This document shows positions 1 to 9,519 of a DNA stretch of 64,000 nt, piece after piece. Positions within the stretch are counted from its first letter, which is position 1. Each line of letters starts with the position of its first letter. The position numbers and the translations under genes are program-made. The notes beneath the pieces are model-generated. The model had not been told where the DNA came from, searched no databases, and saw nothing but the letters and a program-made list of their open reading frames with translations. This stretch comes from Acutalibacter sp. 1XD8-33. Lineage in GTDB: Bacteria > Bacillota > Clostridia > Oscillospirales > Acutalibacteraceae. The stretch covers positions 118,866 to 182,865 of the forward strand of contig NZ_RAZF01000005.1 of the NCBI RefSeq assembly GCF_003612555.1, written 5' to 3'.

Positions 1-319
1 CCTCCAGAAGGGGCGGCGTGCCCACTACATAGGCGGACTGCCCCGGACGATTTTCCCGCAGCCAGTTCAGGAGCACGTCATTGGCCACCAGCATCTTCTC
101 GGGGGGCAGGAAAATTCCCATGCGGCTGAGCTTTTCCAGGTAGGCGACGCGGTTCTTCGAGCTGTTGTTGGTGAAAAAGCAGAAATCCCGGCCCGTGGCC
201 TTTACCCTCTCCAAAAAGCCAATGGTATAGGGAAAGAGCCGGTTCCCCAGATAAATGGTGCCGTCCATATCCAGGACAAAGGTCTTGACGTCTCTCAGCC
301 GCTCGATGGCTCCTTTCAT
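1..319 (-). CDS. HAD-IIA family phosphatase (NagD-like), N-terminal part
   Basis: Only the first ~106 codons lie in the window; the gene continues beyond base 1. The ATG at 317-319 follows a good Shine-Dalgarno (GGGAGG). The protein opens with a HAD motif I, DMDGT at residues 17-21 (Asp17 nucleophile, Asp19 acid/base), followed by motif II in FTNNSS (about residues 49-54). This combination is typical of the HAD-IIA branch (NagD/AraL/p-nitrophenylphosphatase), which dephosphorylates small phosphorylated sugars or nucleotides in the cytoplasm. Substrate cannot be told. It is the last visible leftward gene downstream of glmS, separated from it by a repeat fragment. Confidence 0.85.
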   Translation of the reverse strand, partial: MKGAIERLRDVKTFVLDMDGTIYLGNRLFPYTIGFLERVKATGRDFCFFTNNSSKNRVAYLEKLSRMGIFLPPEKMLVANDVLLNWLRENRPGQSAYVVGTPPLLE

Positions 320-337
320 GAGTATCCTCCCTTTTTA

Positions 338-400
338 CGACCTTGGGGTTGTCTCCCCCAAACCCCACAAACTTTTCCCTGCTTCCTCACTTCGTTTGTC
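338..400. repeat. Partial AAGACC-type intergenic repeat
   Basis: GACCTTGGGG, a short loop and CCCCCAAACCCC form the same end-hairpin seen at 23284, 25960 and 38413. It is followed by ACTTTT and TCCTCACTTCGTTTGTCG, a degenerate form of the internal CACTCCTCACTTCGTTCGTC module. Only one end of the element is present. Confidence 0.7.
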
Positions 401-424
401 GCAGACAATCAAATGAAGCGGAGG

Positions 425-2275
425 TTATTCCACGGTAACAGATTTGGCCAGGTTCCGGGGCTTGTCGATGTCGCAGCCCTTCATGGACGCCACATAGTAG
501 GCAAAGAGCTGCAGGGGCAGGATGCTCATGGAGGGCAGCATAAAGTCCGGGACCTTGGGCACGCAGAACTGCCAGTCTGTCTCCTGGGCCAGCTTCGAGC
601 GCATATCCTCCGTGCCGATACCCAGCACCACCGCGCCCCGAGCCTTTACCTCCCGGATATTGGCCATCATCTTGTCGAAGAGCTTGCCATAGGTGCAGAT
701 GGCGATCACCAGCACCCCATCCTCAATCAAGGAAATGGGACCATGCTTCAGCTCGCCGCCGGTGTAGGCCTCGGAGTGGATGTAGGAGATCTCCTTCAGC
801 TTCAGGGAGGCCTCCAGAGACGCGGCATAGTCCACGTTCCGGCCGATAAAGTACATATCCCCCGCGTTGAAATACTGGGCGGCAAAGTACTGGATAGCCT
901 CCTTGCCCTCTTCCAGGCACCGTGCCGCCATCTGTGGAAGCTCTTCCAGCGCCTCCACATACCCCGCCAGCTCTTCTTCCGGCAGGACCCCCAACTCCTG
1001 GACCATATACAGGGCGATAAGATAGATCATGGCCAGCTGGGTGCTATAGGCCTTGGTAGACGCTACGGCAATCTCCGGCCCTGCCCAAGTGTAGAGCACC
1101 CCGTCCGACTCGTTGGCGATGGTGCTGCCCACCACATTCACAATGGACAGCGTCCGGGCCCCCTGGCGCTTTGCCTCCCGCAGAGCGGCCAAGGTGTCCG
1201 CCGTCTCCCCGGACTGGCTGATGATGATCACCAGGGTTTTCTCGTCCAGAATAGGGTCCCGGTAACGGAACTCGCTGGCCACGTCCACCTCGATGGGCAG
1301 GCGCAGGAGCTTCTCAAAGGCGTACTTGGCTACAGCTCCCACATGGTAAGAAGTACCGCAGGCCACAATGAAAATCCGGCTGATCCCCTGGATATCCTCC
1401 CGGCTCAGGGGGATGTCGTCCAGCTGGATCCGTCCCTCCCGGATCCGGGGAGAGATGGTCTTTCTCAGGGCCTCGGGCTGTTCGCAGATCTCTTTCATCA
1501 TAAAGTGCTCATAGCCGCCCTTTTCCGCCGCGGCCACGTCCCATTCCACCGTCTCTTCGGGCTTCTCTATGGGATACAGGTCACCGTCGAAAAAGCTGGC
1601 CCCGTCCCGCTCCAGCACGGCGATCTCCCTGTCCTTCAGGCGGCAGATCCGCCGGGTGCGGCTCAATATCGCCGTCACATCCGAGGCGATGAAGTTCTCC
1701 CGGTCTCCCAGGCCCACGATCAGCGGGCTGTCCTTACGCACGGCGAACACCTTTTCCGGGCAGTCGGCGCAGATGATGCCCAGGGCATAGCTACCTTCCA
1801 CCCGGTCGGTCACCTGCTTGATGGCCGCCAGCACAGGGTCAGGGCCCTCGCCATTCCTGCTGTAGTAGTACTCCAGCATCTGGGCCACTACCTCGGTATC
1901 CGTGTCGGAGACGAACTCCACACCCCGGCGCTTCAGGTGGTTTTTCAGGTAGAGATAGTTCTCTATGATGCCGTTGTGCACCACGGCGAAAGTTCCGCCA
2001 TCGCTGACCTGGGGGTGGGAGTTTACATCCGAGGGCGCGCCGTGGGTAGCCCAGCGGGTGTGCCCAATGCCCACCGTGCCCGGGAGCGTCTCCCCTTTGT
2101 GGAGAATCTCCTCCAGCACCGCCAACCGCCCCTTGGACTTCACAACATGAAGCCCAGAGTCGTTGTGCACCGCCACGCCGGCGGAGTCATACCCCCGGTA
2201 CTCCAGCTTCCCAAGGCCCTCCAGCAGCACCGGGGCCGCCTGCTCCTCTCCAATATAGCCTACAATTCCGCACAT
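425..2275 (-). CDS. glmS: Glutamine-fructose-6-phosphate aminotransferase (isomerizing)
   Basis: GlmS makes glucosamine-6-phosphate from fructose-6-phosphate and glutamine, the entry step to UDP-GlcNAc and peptidoglycan. The 616-residue protein starts MCGIVGYIG, so Cys2 becomes the N-terminal nucleophile after Met removal; this fixes the start at 2275 although the frame is open 30 codons further upstream. The class-II glutaminase domain (about 2-220, with GHTRWATHG) is followed by two SIS sugar-isomerase domains (about 290-430 and 460-605; GTSYHVG, SQSGETADT, ASTKAYSTQ), ending in the family's typical KSVTVE. Length and motifs are standard. I looked upstream for a glmS ribozyme core and saw none. 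Confidence 0.98.
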   Translation of the reverse strand: MCGIVGYIGEEQAAPVLLEGLGKLEYRGYDSAGVAVHNDSGLHVVKSKGRLAVLEEILHKGETLPGTVGIGHTRWATHGAPSDVNSHPQVSDGGTFAVVHNGIIENYLYLKNHLKRRGVEFVSDTDTEVVAQMLEYYYSRNGEGPDPVLAAIKQVTDRVEGSYALGIICADCPEKVFAVRKDSPLIVGLGDRENFIASDVTAILSRTRRICRLKDREIAVLERDGASFFDGDLYPIEKPEETVEWDVAAAEKGGYEHFMMKEICEQPEALRKTISPRIREGRIQLDDIPLSREDIQGISRIFIVACGTSYHVGAVAKYAFEKLLRLPIEVDVASEFRYRDPILDEKTLVIIISQSGETADTLAALREAKRQGARTLSIVNVVGSTIANESDGVLYTWAGPEIAVASTKAYSTQLAMIYLIALYMVQELGVLPEEELAGYVEALEELPQMAARCLEEGKEAIQYFAAQYFNAGDMYFIGRNVDYAASLEASLKLKEISYIHSEAYTGGELKHGPISLIEDGVLVIAICTYGKLFDKMMANIREVKARGAVVLGIGTEDMRSKLAQETDWQFCVPKVPDFMLPSMSILPLQLFAYYVASMKGCDIDKPRNLAKSVTVE

Positions 2276-2324
2276 ACGCACGCCTCCCTTTTGAGTATTA
2301 CGTGTAATGAAAAGCCTCCGGCGG

Positions 2325-2356
2325 CTTAGGGAACTTTTTGGAAAAAGTTCCCTAAG
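2325..2356. repeat. Palindromic repeat hairpin (CTTAGGGAAC type)
   Basis: A perfect 15-bp inverted repeat, CTTAGGGAACTTTTT, with a 2-base loop. It is preceded by GCCTCCGGCGG and followed by a CTCAAAAACTTTTACCCTGG module. A near-identical copy lies at 8478-8509, and a version with paired substitutions at 63894-63924. Confidence 0.85.
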
Positions 2357-2413
2357 AACCCTCAAAAACTTTTACCCTGGTTAGTTGTGTACGCTTCACA
2401 TTCAACTTGGCAG

Positions 2414-2488
2414 AGTTTTGTGAAGCAAAACTCATGACACACCGCGAAACCCAGCCTGGGCATTTCACCCCGCTTGGCGCGGTGTGCC
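2414..2488. repeat. CACACCGCG palindromic repeat
   Basis: AGTTTTG/CAAAACT forms a small hairpin, followed by outer arms CACACCGCG (2438-2446) and CGCGGTGTG (2478-2486) enclosing AAACCCAGCC and CGCTTGG. The copy at 23497-23544 has the same layout, with arms changed to CACACGGCG/CGCCGTGTG, a compensatory pair of changes. This and the previous repeat fill most of the gap between glmS and purA. Confidence 0.75.
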
Positions 2489-2541
2489 GGAGGCCTTTCA
2501 TCACAATAAAACATTTCACAAAACTTTATCAATCCAAAGCA

Positions 2542-2564
2542 AGAAACCCCTCAGCGGGGTTTCT
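2542..2564 (-). terminator. purA terminator hairpin
   Basis: Read leftward, AGAAACCCC and GGGGTTTCT pair with a 5-base loop and run into TTGCTTT, ten bases after the purA stop. The T-run is interrupted, so this is a probable rather than a certain intrinsic terminator. Confidence 0.65.
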
Positions 2565-2573
2565 CAAACGGTC

Positions 2574-3854
2574 TCAGCGGTAGATGATGTCATCCCGGGC
2601 GGGGCCGTTGGAGACCATGGTTACCGGCACGCCCAGGGCCTTCTCGGCGAACTCCACGTAGCGGCGGGCGTTCTCCGGCAGGTCCTCGTATTTTTTGATG
2701 CCCCGGATATCGCATTTCCAGCCGGGCAGCACCTCCAGAATAGGCTTGCACTTTTTCAGCTGAGCCGTAGGCGGGAAGTTGTCGATCCGCTTGCCGTCCA
2801 GCTCGTAGGCCACGCACACCGGGATTTCATCCAGATAGCCCAGGGCGTCCAGCACGGTGAAAGCCACGTCCGTGGCGCCCTGGACCATGCACCCGTACCG
2901 GGCGGCCACCAGATCCAGCCAGCCCACCTGCCGGGGACGGCCTGTGGTCGCGCCGTATTCTCCCTTGTCGCCGCCGTGCTCCCGGAGAGCCTCGGCCTCA
3001 TCGCCAAAGATCTCGGACACGAACTCCCCCGCGCCCACGGCGCTGGAATAGGCCTTGACCACGCAATAGATCTTCTGGATGGCATAGGGCGGGATGCCTC
3101 CCGCGCCCACCGCGCCGTAGCCCGCCAGAGGCGAGGAGGAGGTGGTCATGGGATAGATGCCCATGTCCGGGTCCCGCAGGGAGCCCAGCTGGCCCTCCAG
3201 GAGGATGGTCTTGCCCTCCTTCACAGCGTTGTGGAGCAAGGCGGTGGTGTCCGCTACATAGGGGGTGAGAATCTCCTTGTACTCCATCAGCTTGTTGTAA
3301 AGTTCGTCCCGGTCCAGGGGATCCCGGTGGTAGAGCTGGGTGTAGAGCACGTTCTTGATGCCCAGCACATGGTCGATGCGCTCGTAGATGGCCTCCTTGG
3401 TATCAAAGAGGTCGCTGATCTGGAAGCCAATTTTGGCGAATTTGTCGGAATAGAAGGGGGCGATGCCGGACTTGGTGGAGCCGAAGGCCTTGTCGGCAAG
3501 ACGGGCCTCTTCCAGGCCGTCCAGCTCCTTGTGGTAGGGCATGAGGACCTGGCAGCGGTTGGAAATCAAGATCTGGGGGGCGGGCACGCCGCTCTCCACC
3601 ACATAGTTCAGTTCCTTAACGAAGTTTTCCACAGACAGGGCCACGCCGTTGCCGATGATATTGACGATATTCTGCCGGAAGATCCCCGAGGGCAGCTGGT
3701 GCAGGGCAAAGCGGCCGTACTCGTTGATGATGGTGTGCCCGGCGTTGGACCCGCCCTGAAAGCGGATGACGATGTCGGAGTTCTCCGCCAGCACGTCGGT
3801 GATCTTTCCCTTGCCCTCGTCGCCCCAGCAGGCACCCACAATTGCTTTTACCAT
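2574..3854 (-). CDS. purA: Adenylosuccinate synthetase
   Basis: PurA joins IMP and aspartate using GTP to form adenylosuccinate, the first committed step to AMP; PurB, encoded at 4894-6330 on the same strand, completes it. The 426-residue protein has the nucleotide-binding start GDEGKGK (residues 11-17, catalytic Asp12), the catalytic His40 in NAGHT, and the IMP/GTP-site stretch TTGRPRQVGWLD. Length and layout are normal for bacteria. The ATG at 3852-3854 gives the expected MVKAIVGACWGDEGKG start. A 527-bp repeat-filled gap and a small acetyltransferase separate it from purB. Confidence 0.98.
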   Translation of the reverse strand: MVKAIVGACWGDEGKGKITDVLAENSDIVIRFQGGSNAGHTIINEYGRFALHQLPSGIFRQNIVNIIGNGVALSVENFVKELNYVVESGVPAPQILISNRCQVLMPYHKELDGLEEARLADKAFGSTKSGIAPFYSDKFAKIGFQISDLFDTKEAIYERIDHVLGIKNVLYTQLYHRDPLDRDELYNKLMEYKEILTPYVADTTALLHNAVKEGKTILLEGQLGSLRDPDMGIYPMTTSSSPLAGYGAVGAGGIPPYAIQKIYCVVKAYSSAVGAGEFVSEIFGDEAEALREHGGDKGEYGATTGRPRQVGWLDLVAARYGCMVQGATDVAFTVLDALGYLDEIPVCVAYELDGKRIDNFPPTAQLKKCKPILEVLPGWKCDIRGIKKYEDLPENARRYVEFAEKALGVPVTMVSNGPARDDIIYR

Positions 3855-4073
3855 TTTTCTCCTAGCCTTTCTGAAAAAACTTATGCCAATACTAAAATAA
3901 TTTGTTGAACTTTTATGCTTTTTAAGAGATTTCTATGGGGGGAACGGCGCGCGCGGAGGCCCGGTGCGGCCGAGCACCAAGTCCGGGCGGGCGAATCAGC
4001 TGGGATACTGCGCCCACAGCCAGTTGGTTCCGGTTTCCAGGGGTGCTTTTTATTCTCACAATCGGTCCGCTCC

Positions 4074-4379
4074 GGAGCCCAGGGGACTTTTTTCTCTTGA
4101 AAAAAGTCCCCTCTTGGCGCTTCGCGCCAATTCACCTTCAAAAAATGCGCTTCTGAGGAGTGAAGGTCAAGGGCAAGACCGTGGAGCTCCGCTCCACACC
4201 ACGCCACTTTTGAAAAAGGCGCTGGTCTCCGGTGGAGACCGTCAAGCGCCGACCGAACCGGCAGGTGAGACGACAAAACTTTTACTCTGGTTAGCTCAGC
4301 TCAAAAAAGATAAAACGTTCACGACGAACGAAGTGAGGAGTGGGTAAAAGTTTGTGGGGTTTGGGGCAAAGCCCCAAGG
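4074..4379. repeat. Intergenic mosaic repeat with AAGACC/GGTCTT ends
   Basis: The 3855-4381 gap has no gene. It holds a hairpin GGGGACTTTTTT/GAAAAAAGTCCCC (about 4078-4112), then the conserved block AAAAATGCGCTTCTGAGGAG at 4142, then an element from AAGACCGTGGAG (4173) to CCCCAAGGTCTT (4379). Inside are GGTCTCCGGTGGAGACC, CGACCGAACCGGCAG, CTTTTACTCTGGTTAGCTCAGC and the inverted form of the CACTCCTCACTTCGTTCGTCGTGAACG module. Each end is itself a hairpin, for example GGGGCAAAGCCCC. The same modules recur through the window. About 3900-4070 shows no clear feature. Confidence 0.75.
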
Positions 4380-4381
4380 TC

Positions 4382-4897
4382 TTAAAAAGTATACGTTTCC
4401 CTGCTTACGGCGAGATGCAGCAGGCCGTTTTCTTCCTTTTCCACCTGGAACCCCGCCGCCTGATGGATGCGCAGGGCGGCCTCCCGGCCGGGCTCGAAGC
4501 AGTTGGTGACCCTCTTGGCCCCCAGCGCCCCAAAGGCGTGGCCCAGCAGCAGGCGGAGCCCCTCCCGGGAGTACCCCTTCCCCCGCTGGGCGCTGTGCAG
4601 CACAATGCCCATCTCATACACGCCGGGCCCCTCCGTTTGAAAAAGATTGACCTCGCCCAGAAAATCCCCGGTCTCCCTCAGCCGCAGATAGGCGTAGAAG
4701 CGGGCCGGCTCCGCGCCCACCCACCGGGCGTGCCAATCCGCCCAGGCCTCCTCTGGAAAGTCTATGCAGCCGGTGTCGTTATGATACGTGGGGCTCTCCA
4801 GCCCGCAGCCCCGGTTATAGCCCATGGTGGCCGGGTCCCCCAGCAGCAGCAGCCGGAACCAGAGGTCCTCGCGCTCCGGCACGTACAGCTCCGTCAT
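4382..4897 (-). CDS. GNAT-family N-acetyltransferase
   Basis: A 171-residue acetyltransferase of the RimJ/RimL-like GNAT group, which uses acetyl-CoA to acetylate an amine on a small molecule or protein. The acetyl-CoA pyrophosphate loop is QRGKGYS (about residues 120-126), preceded by a beta-strand EMGIVLH and followed by the usual LGAKRVTNCFEPGREAALRI pattern in which a neighbouring residue supports CoA. The ATG overlaps the purB stop by four bases (ATGA), so it is translationally coupled to purB. Its substrate is unknown and the link to purine synthesis may be accidental. Confidence 0.85.
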   Translation of the reverse strand: MTELYVPEREDLWFRLLLLGDPATMGYNRGCGLESPTYHNDTGCIDFPEEAWADWHARWVGAEPARFYAYLRLRETGDFLGEVNLFQTEGPGVYEMGIVLHSAQRGKGYSREGLRLLLGHAFGALGAKRVTNCFEPGREAALRIHQAAGFQVEKEENGLLHLAVSRETYTF

Positions 4898-6330
4898 ACG
4901 GTGACCTCCTCCTCCCCGGATTCCACATTCTGATATTTCTCCAGCACCGGGTCCACCTCTTCCGAGAGGAACTCCCGGGTCTGCTCCGGGGCCCGGCCCA
5001 CGTACTTCTCCGGCTGGAGGATGCCCTCCAGCTCCTCCCGGCCCACGCCGAAGAGGGGGTCCCCGGCGATCCGGTCCAGCAGGTCGTTCTCGCCGCCCTC
5101 GGCCTTCACCACCCGGGCCGCCGCCATGGAGTGGACCCGGATGGCCTCGTGGAGCTGCTGGCGGTCGCCGCCCCGCTTCACCGCGTCCATCATGATGTTC
5201 TCCGTAGCCATGAAGGGCAACTCCTTGCGCAGCCGCTGCTCAATCACCTTGGGATAAACCACCAGGCCGCCGGCCACGTTGGCGTACAGGGTGAGGATGC
5301 CGTCCACCGCCAAGAAAGCCTCGGGCACACTGATCCGCTTATTGGCGGAATCATCCAGGGTGCGCTCGAACCACTGGCCCGCCATGGTAAAGGCCGGGTT
5401 CAGGGCGTCCACCATCACGTACCGAGCCAGGGAGGCGATGCGCTCCGTGCGCATGGGGTTGCGCTTGTAGGCCATGGCGCTGGACCCGATCTGCCCCTTC
5501 TCGAAGGGCTCTTCCACCTCCTTGAGGTGCTGCAAAAGGCGGATATCATTGGAGAACTTGGCCGCGCTCTGGGCAATTCCAGACAAAATATTCAGCATCT
5601 GGCTGTCCAGCTTTCGGGAATAGGTCTGTCCCGACACGGCGAAATTTTGGAAATACCCCATTTTTTTTGCAATTTTTTCATCAAGCTCTTTCACTTTTTG
5701 GTGATCTCCGCCGAAAAGCTCCAGGAAGCTGGCCTGGGTGCCCGTAGTGCCCTTGCTACCCAGGAGCTTTGCTTTCGAGAGCTGGTGCTCCACATCCTCC
5801 AGGTCCATCAAGAGGTCCTGCATCCACAGGGCAGCGCGCTTGCCCAAAGTAGTGGGCTGGGCCGGCTGAAAGTGGGTAAAGGCCAGGGTGGGCAGCCCGG
5901 CGTGGTCCCGGGCAAAGGAATAAAGGGCCCGCAGCACCCCTACCAATTTATCGCGAACGAGCCGGAGAGCCTCGGTCATAATAATAATATCCGTATTGTC
6001 CCCCACATAGCAGGACGTGGCCCCCAGGTGGATAATGCCCGCCGCCTTGGGGCACTGCTGGCCGTAGGCGTAGACGTGGCTCATTACATCGTGGCGGACC
6101 TCCTTTTCCCGGGTCTCGGCCACCTCGTAATTGATGTCGTCCTGGTGGGCCTTGAGCTCGTCCACCTGTTCCTGGGTGACGGGCAGGCCCAGCTCATGTT
6201 CCGCCTCCGCCAAGGCGACCCACAGCCTCCGCCAGGTGCGAAATTTTTTATCCGGGGAGAACAGGTATTTCATTTCCTTTCCGGCATACCGGGCGGAAAG
6301 AGGCGATTCATAGCAGTTTCTATTGCTCAT
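4894..6330 (-). CDS. purB: Adenylosuccinate lyase
   Basis: PurB removes fumarate from adenylosuccinate and from SAICAR in purine synthesis. The signature GSSAMAYKRNP (flexible catalytic loop with its Ser pair) is intact, and HLGATSCYVGDNTD and THFQPAQPTTLGKR supply the other active-site segments. I place the start at 6330, giving MSNRNCYESP and 478 residues, because GGAAGGAGAA lies just upstream; the frame is open 42 codons further but that stretch covers the promoter. At 478 residues it is the longer form of the family, comparable to animal ADSL rather than the ~430-residue Bacillus enzyme. It shares an intergenic region with the divergent gdhA. Confidence 0.97.
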   Translation of the reverse strand: MSNRNCYESPLSARYAGKEMKYLFSPDKKFRTWRRLWVALAEAEHELGLPVTQEQVDELKAHQDDINYEVAETREKEVRHDVMSHVYAYGQQCPKAAGIIHLGATSCYVGDNTDIIIMTEALRLVRDKLVGVLRALYSFARDHAGLPTLAFTHFQPAQPTTLGKRAALWMQDLLMDLEDVEHQLSKAKLLGSKGTTGTQASFLELFGGDHQKVKELDEKIAKKMGYFQNFAVSGQTYSRKLDSQMLNILSGIAQSAAKFSNDIRLLQHLKEVEEPFEKGQIGSSAMAYKRNPMRTERIASLARYVMVDALNPAFTMAGQWFERTLDDSANKRISVPEAFLAVDGILTLYANVAGGLVVYPKVIEQRLRKELPFMATENIMMDAVKRGGDRQQLHEAIRVHSMAAARVVKAEGGENDLLDRIAGDPLFGVGREELEGILQPEKYVGRAPEQTREFLSEEVDPVLEKYQNVESGEEEVTV

Positions 6331-6394
6331 TGGCAGGATTCTCCTTCCAAAAACTTTTCTGGCCTGCCTATCATGGGAATAGGCATACAATGAT

Positions 6395-6423
6395 ATTGTA
6401 AACACTCTGTCCGGTTCTGTCAA
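6395..6423 (-). promoter_or_regulatory. purB sigma-A promoter
   Basis: On the minus strand, TTGACA (6418-6423) and TACAAT (6395-6400) are separated by exactly 17 bases. The transcript would start near 6388. A 7-bp inverted repeat, TGCCTAT/ATAGGCA (6365-6385), covers the start region and could be an operator or leader hairpin; it does not match a PurR box that I know. Confidence 0.85.
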
Positions 6424-6504
6424 GCCAGATTCTTTCTTCTCTGAGGAATTTTGCATTTTTATTTTGCTTTTTTTCGGAAACTCGAATTTTTTTCCGCTTA
6501 CCCC

Positions 6505-7978
<1,474 letters not shown>

Positions 7979-7996
7979 TTAGGCATAATAAGACAG

Positions 7997-8036
7997 AGCA
8001 AAACCGTCACTCAGGCGAGTGGCGGTTTTGCTTTTA
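7997..8036 (+). terminator. gdhA terminator
   Basis: AGCAAAACCG, CACT, loop, AGTG, CGGTTTTGCT followed by TTTA: a long near-perfect stem with adjoining T residues, about 80 bases after gdhA. Confidence 0.85.
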
Positions 8037-8122
8037 TGCTCTTTTCCAAATTTGTGAGTAGACCATCCAGAAAGCCACTTTATCGTAAACTAACTTAAGA
8101 ACCGACAAAGCCGATTTTTTGA

Positions 8123-8145
8123 AGCTGTACCGATAGGATTTGTGT
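8123..8145. repeat. CTGTACCGATAGG repeat end
   Basis: AAGCTGTACCGATAGGATTT (8123-8142) directly abuts the next element. The same sequence begins the inverted repeat at 9713-9871 and recurs inverted at 54391-54415 next to sigF. It is one terminal arm without its partner. Confidence 0.7.
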
Positions 8146-8257
8146 TATAGTAAACACACTTGAAAATCGGTATATACCGATTTTCAAGCTAGGCGGCTGA
8201 GAAGGTCGCGGCCTCCCCGCCTAGTTCAAAAGATTCTTTTGAACTTAATTAACTATA
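8146..8257. repeat. Cloverleaf repeat, full copy
   Basis: Ends TATAGTAAACACAC and TTAATTAACTATA pair imperfectly. Between them are three hairpins: CTTGAAAATCGGTATATACCGATTTTCAAG, the GGCGG/CCGCC stem around a GAAGGTC/GGCCTC arm, and GTTCAAAAGATTCTTTTGAAC. It is the inverse-orientation homologue of 21816-21932 and 29688-29809. Confidence 0.9.
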
Positions 8258-8422
8258 TTCTGGGCAGGACACAACAGGTTTCCCGTCCTTATCCAGCAAA
8301 GGTGTAAGGCCCCCCGCATATCCATCTTTGTGGAAAAGGTAAAGGACGCCGGTTTCCCTATCCCTCCAAATTTCCGTCACATTCATTTTTCCTTGGCTGG
8401 AGATCTTTTCAAATCGATCCAT
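8249..8422 (-). CDS. DUF6440 family small protein
   Basis: A 57-residue protein starting MDRFEKISSQGKMN, with an AGGAGG Shine-Dalgarno at good distance. The central ETGVLYLFHKDGYAGGLTPL and the following LDKDGKPVV match the short DUF6440 family as I remember it, which is common in Firmicutes and phages and of unknown function. It is the only gene between gdhA and the acetyltransferase at 8730. Its stop codon (TAA at 8249-8251) is supplied by the terminal repeat of the cloverleaf element, so the element lies across the 3' end and may have set the present C-terminus. Confidence 0.75.
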   Translation of the reverse strand: MDRFEKISSQGKMNVTEIWRDRETGVLYLFHKDGYAGGLTPLLDKDGKPVVSCPEYS

Positions 8423-8477
8423 GAATATCCTCCTGTATCATTTTATGGTTTTTAAGAGTATTGACCGCCTCCGGCGG

Positions 8478-8670
8478 CTTAGGGAACTTTTTGAAAAAAG
8501 TTCCCTAAGAATCCTCAAAACCTTTTACCCTGGTTGGCATTAACCGATCCATCTGGTCAGCGTAAAAGTCTTAAAAGCTCGCCGGGTGTGGGGTGAGCGT
8601 TCCGCCGGATACTTGGCAAAGCCAAATATTGCAGACTAAGCCGCGAACCGACCGAGCCGGGAAAAGCTCT
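8478..8670. repeat. Hairpin and mosaic repeat
   Basis: CTTAGGGAACTTTTT/AAAAAGTTCCCTAAG (8478-8509) is followed by CTTTTACCCTGGTT, then GCGTTCCGCCGGATACTTGGC (about 8597), a hairpin ACTTGGC/GCCAAAT, and CCGCGAACCGACCGAGCCGG. The last ~75 bases are clearly homologous, inverted, to about 56448-56530. Confidence 0.75.
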
Positions 8671-8684
8671 GATTTTCCAAGCCG

Positions 8685-8715
8685 AGGGGCTCCCTCACAC
8701 GAGGGAGCCTTTTTT
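8685..8715 (+). terminator. Rightward terminator-like hairpin
   Basis: GGCTCCCTC and GAGGGAGCC pair around CACA and run into TTTTTT on the plus strand. No rightward gene precedes it closely, and on the minus strand the hairpin lacks a T-run for the gene at 8730. It may stop leftover rightward transcription or belong to the repeat region. Confidence 0.55.
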
Positions 8716-8729
8716 CGCAAAATCCAGTT

Positions 8730-9470
8730 CTAGATCCACTGAGAAATATCCGTCACAAAGCTGTAAGGCTCCGCCCGCATTTTCATCAGTCCCACGGCCA
8801 GCAGGGCCCGGGCATCAATAAGATATGCATTGGCTTCCAGCAATTTCCCCCGGCGGATATCCGGCTCCTCCAGAATGTCTCCAATCCGCTGGAATTCCGA
8901 CCCCCAGCCGAAGTCCGACATTCCGATATACCGCCGCGCCTCTCCGTTGACAAGATAGGTTTCCGGCGTCTCTCGCAGGCAGGGCGGCTTTACAATGGCC
9001 TCGATCCCGTGCATGAAGGTACAGGCCTCCAGCACGTCCCCGATAAAGAGCAGCTTGCCTCCCACCACCGCCAGCTGCATAAAGGGCGAGTGGGGCCCCA
9101 CGGCGGTGTCGTCCATCTCATGGCCTACGGTGAGCCGGTGGGCCAGCCGTCCCCGGGCGCACACCGAATGCGTGGGATGCGTACTGCGCTCCACGCCGGG
9201 CATTTTCCAGAAGGTCCTGGGCAGCAGACCGATACAGGGCTGCGTCTCTTGGCTGTCAAACTTCGGATGCTCCTGGTTCACGTTTTCGTAGGTGAGCGCC
9301 GGCACCAGCAAAGTGCCCTCTTCTCCCAGGAAGGTTTGCAGGCAGTCCAGAACCTGCTCTGGAGTCAGGCCGGTTCCCAGTGCTTTCATAGAGGAATGTA
9401 CCAGCACCGCATCGCCAGACTTTACGCCCAGCCGAGCCAAATCCTGTCCTAATTTTTCCAATTCATTCAT
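8730..9470 (-). CDS. AAC(3)-family N-acetyltransferase
   Basis: A 247-residue protein of the aminoglycoside 3-N-acetyltransferase fold (Antibiotic_NAT). Typical segments are VLVHSSMKALG, GTLLVPALTY, RSTHPTHSVCARGRLA (catalytic His region), GPHSPFMQL and LLFIGDVLEACTFMHGIE. Characterised members acetylate the 3-amino group of deoxystreptamine antibiotics; others, such as YokD, have no proven substrate. It is a chromosomal homologue, and whether it confers resistance cannot be read from sequence. The start at 9470 follows GAGAGGAGAA; upstream in-frame codons fall in a repeat. No partner gene is adjacent. Confidence 0.88.
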   Translation of the reverse strand: MNELEKLGQDLARLGVKSGDAVLVHSSMKALGTGLTPEQVLDCLQTFLGEEGTLLVPALTYENVNQEHPKFDSQETQPCIGLLPRTFWKMPGVERSTHPTHSVCARGRLAHRLTVGHEMDDTAVGPHSPFMQLAVVGGKLLFIGDVLEACTFMHGIEAIVKPPCLRETPETYLVNGEARRYIGMSDFGWGSEFQRIGDILEEPDIRRGKLLEANAYLIDARALLAVGLMKMRAEPYSFVTDISQWI

Positions 9471-9519
9471 AAGGAATTCTCCTCTCAGGATAATTTCCCC
9501 CATGGGACTTTCACCGCGG

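Noticed and set aside
2276..2573. A glmS ribozyme or other riboswitch ahead of glmS
   Set aside because: The conserved ribozyme core was not found; the region is filled by palindromic repeats and the purA terminator.
6365..6385. PurR operator at purB
   Set aside because: TGCCTAT/ATAGGCA does not resemble the CCGAAC-type PurBox; kept only as an unassigned inverted repeat.
8730..9470. Acquired aminoglycoside resistance cassette
   Set aside because: No mobile-element border or linked resistance gene; AAC(3)-family homologues are common chromosomal genes without proven resistance.
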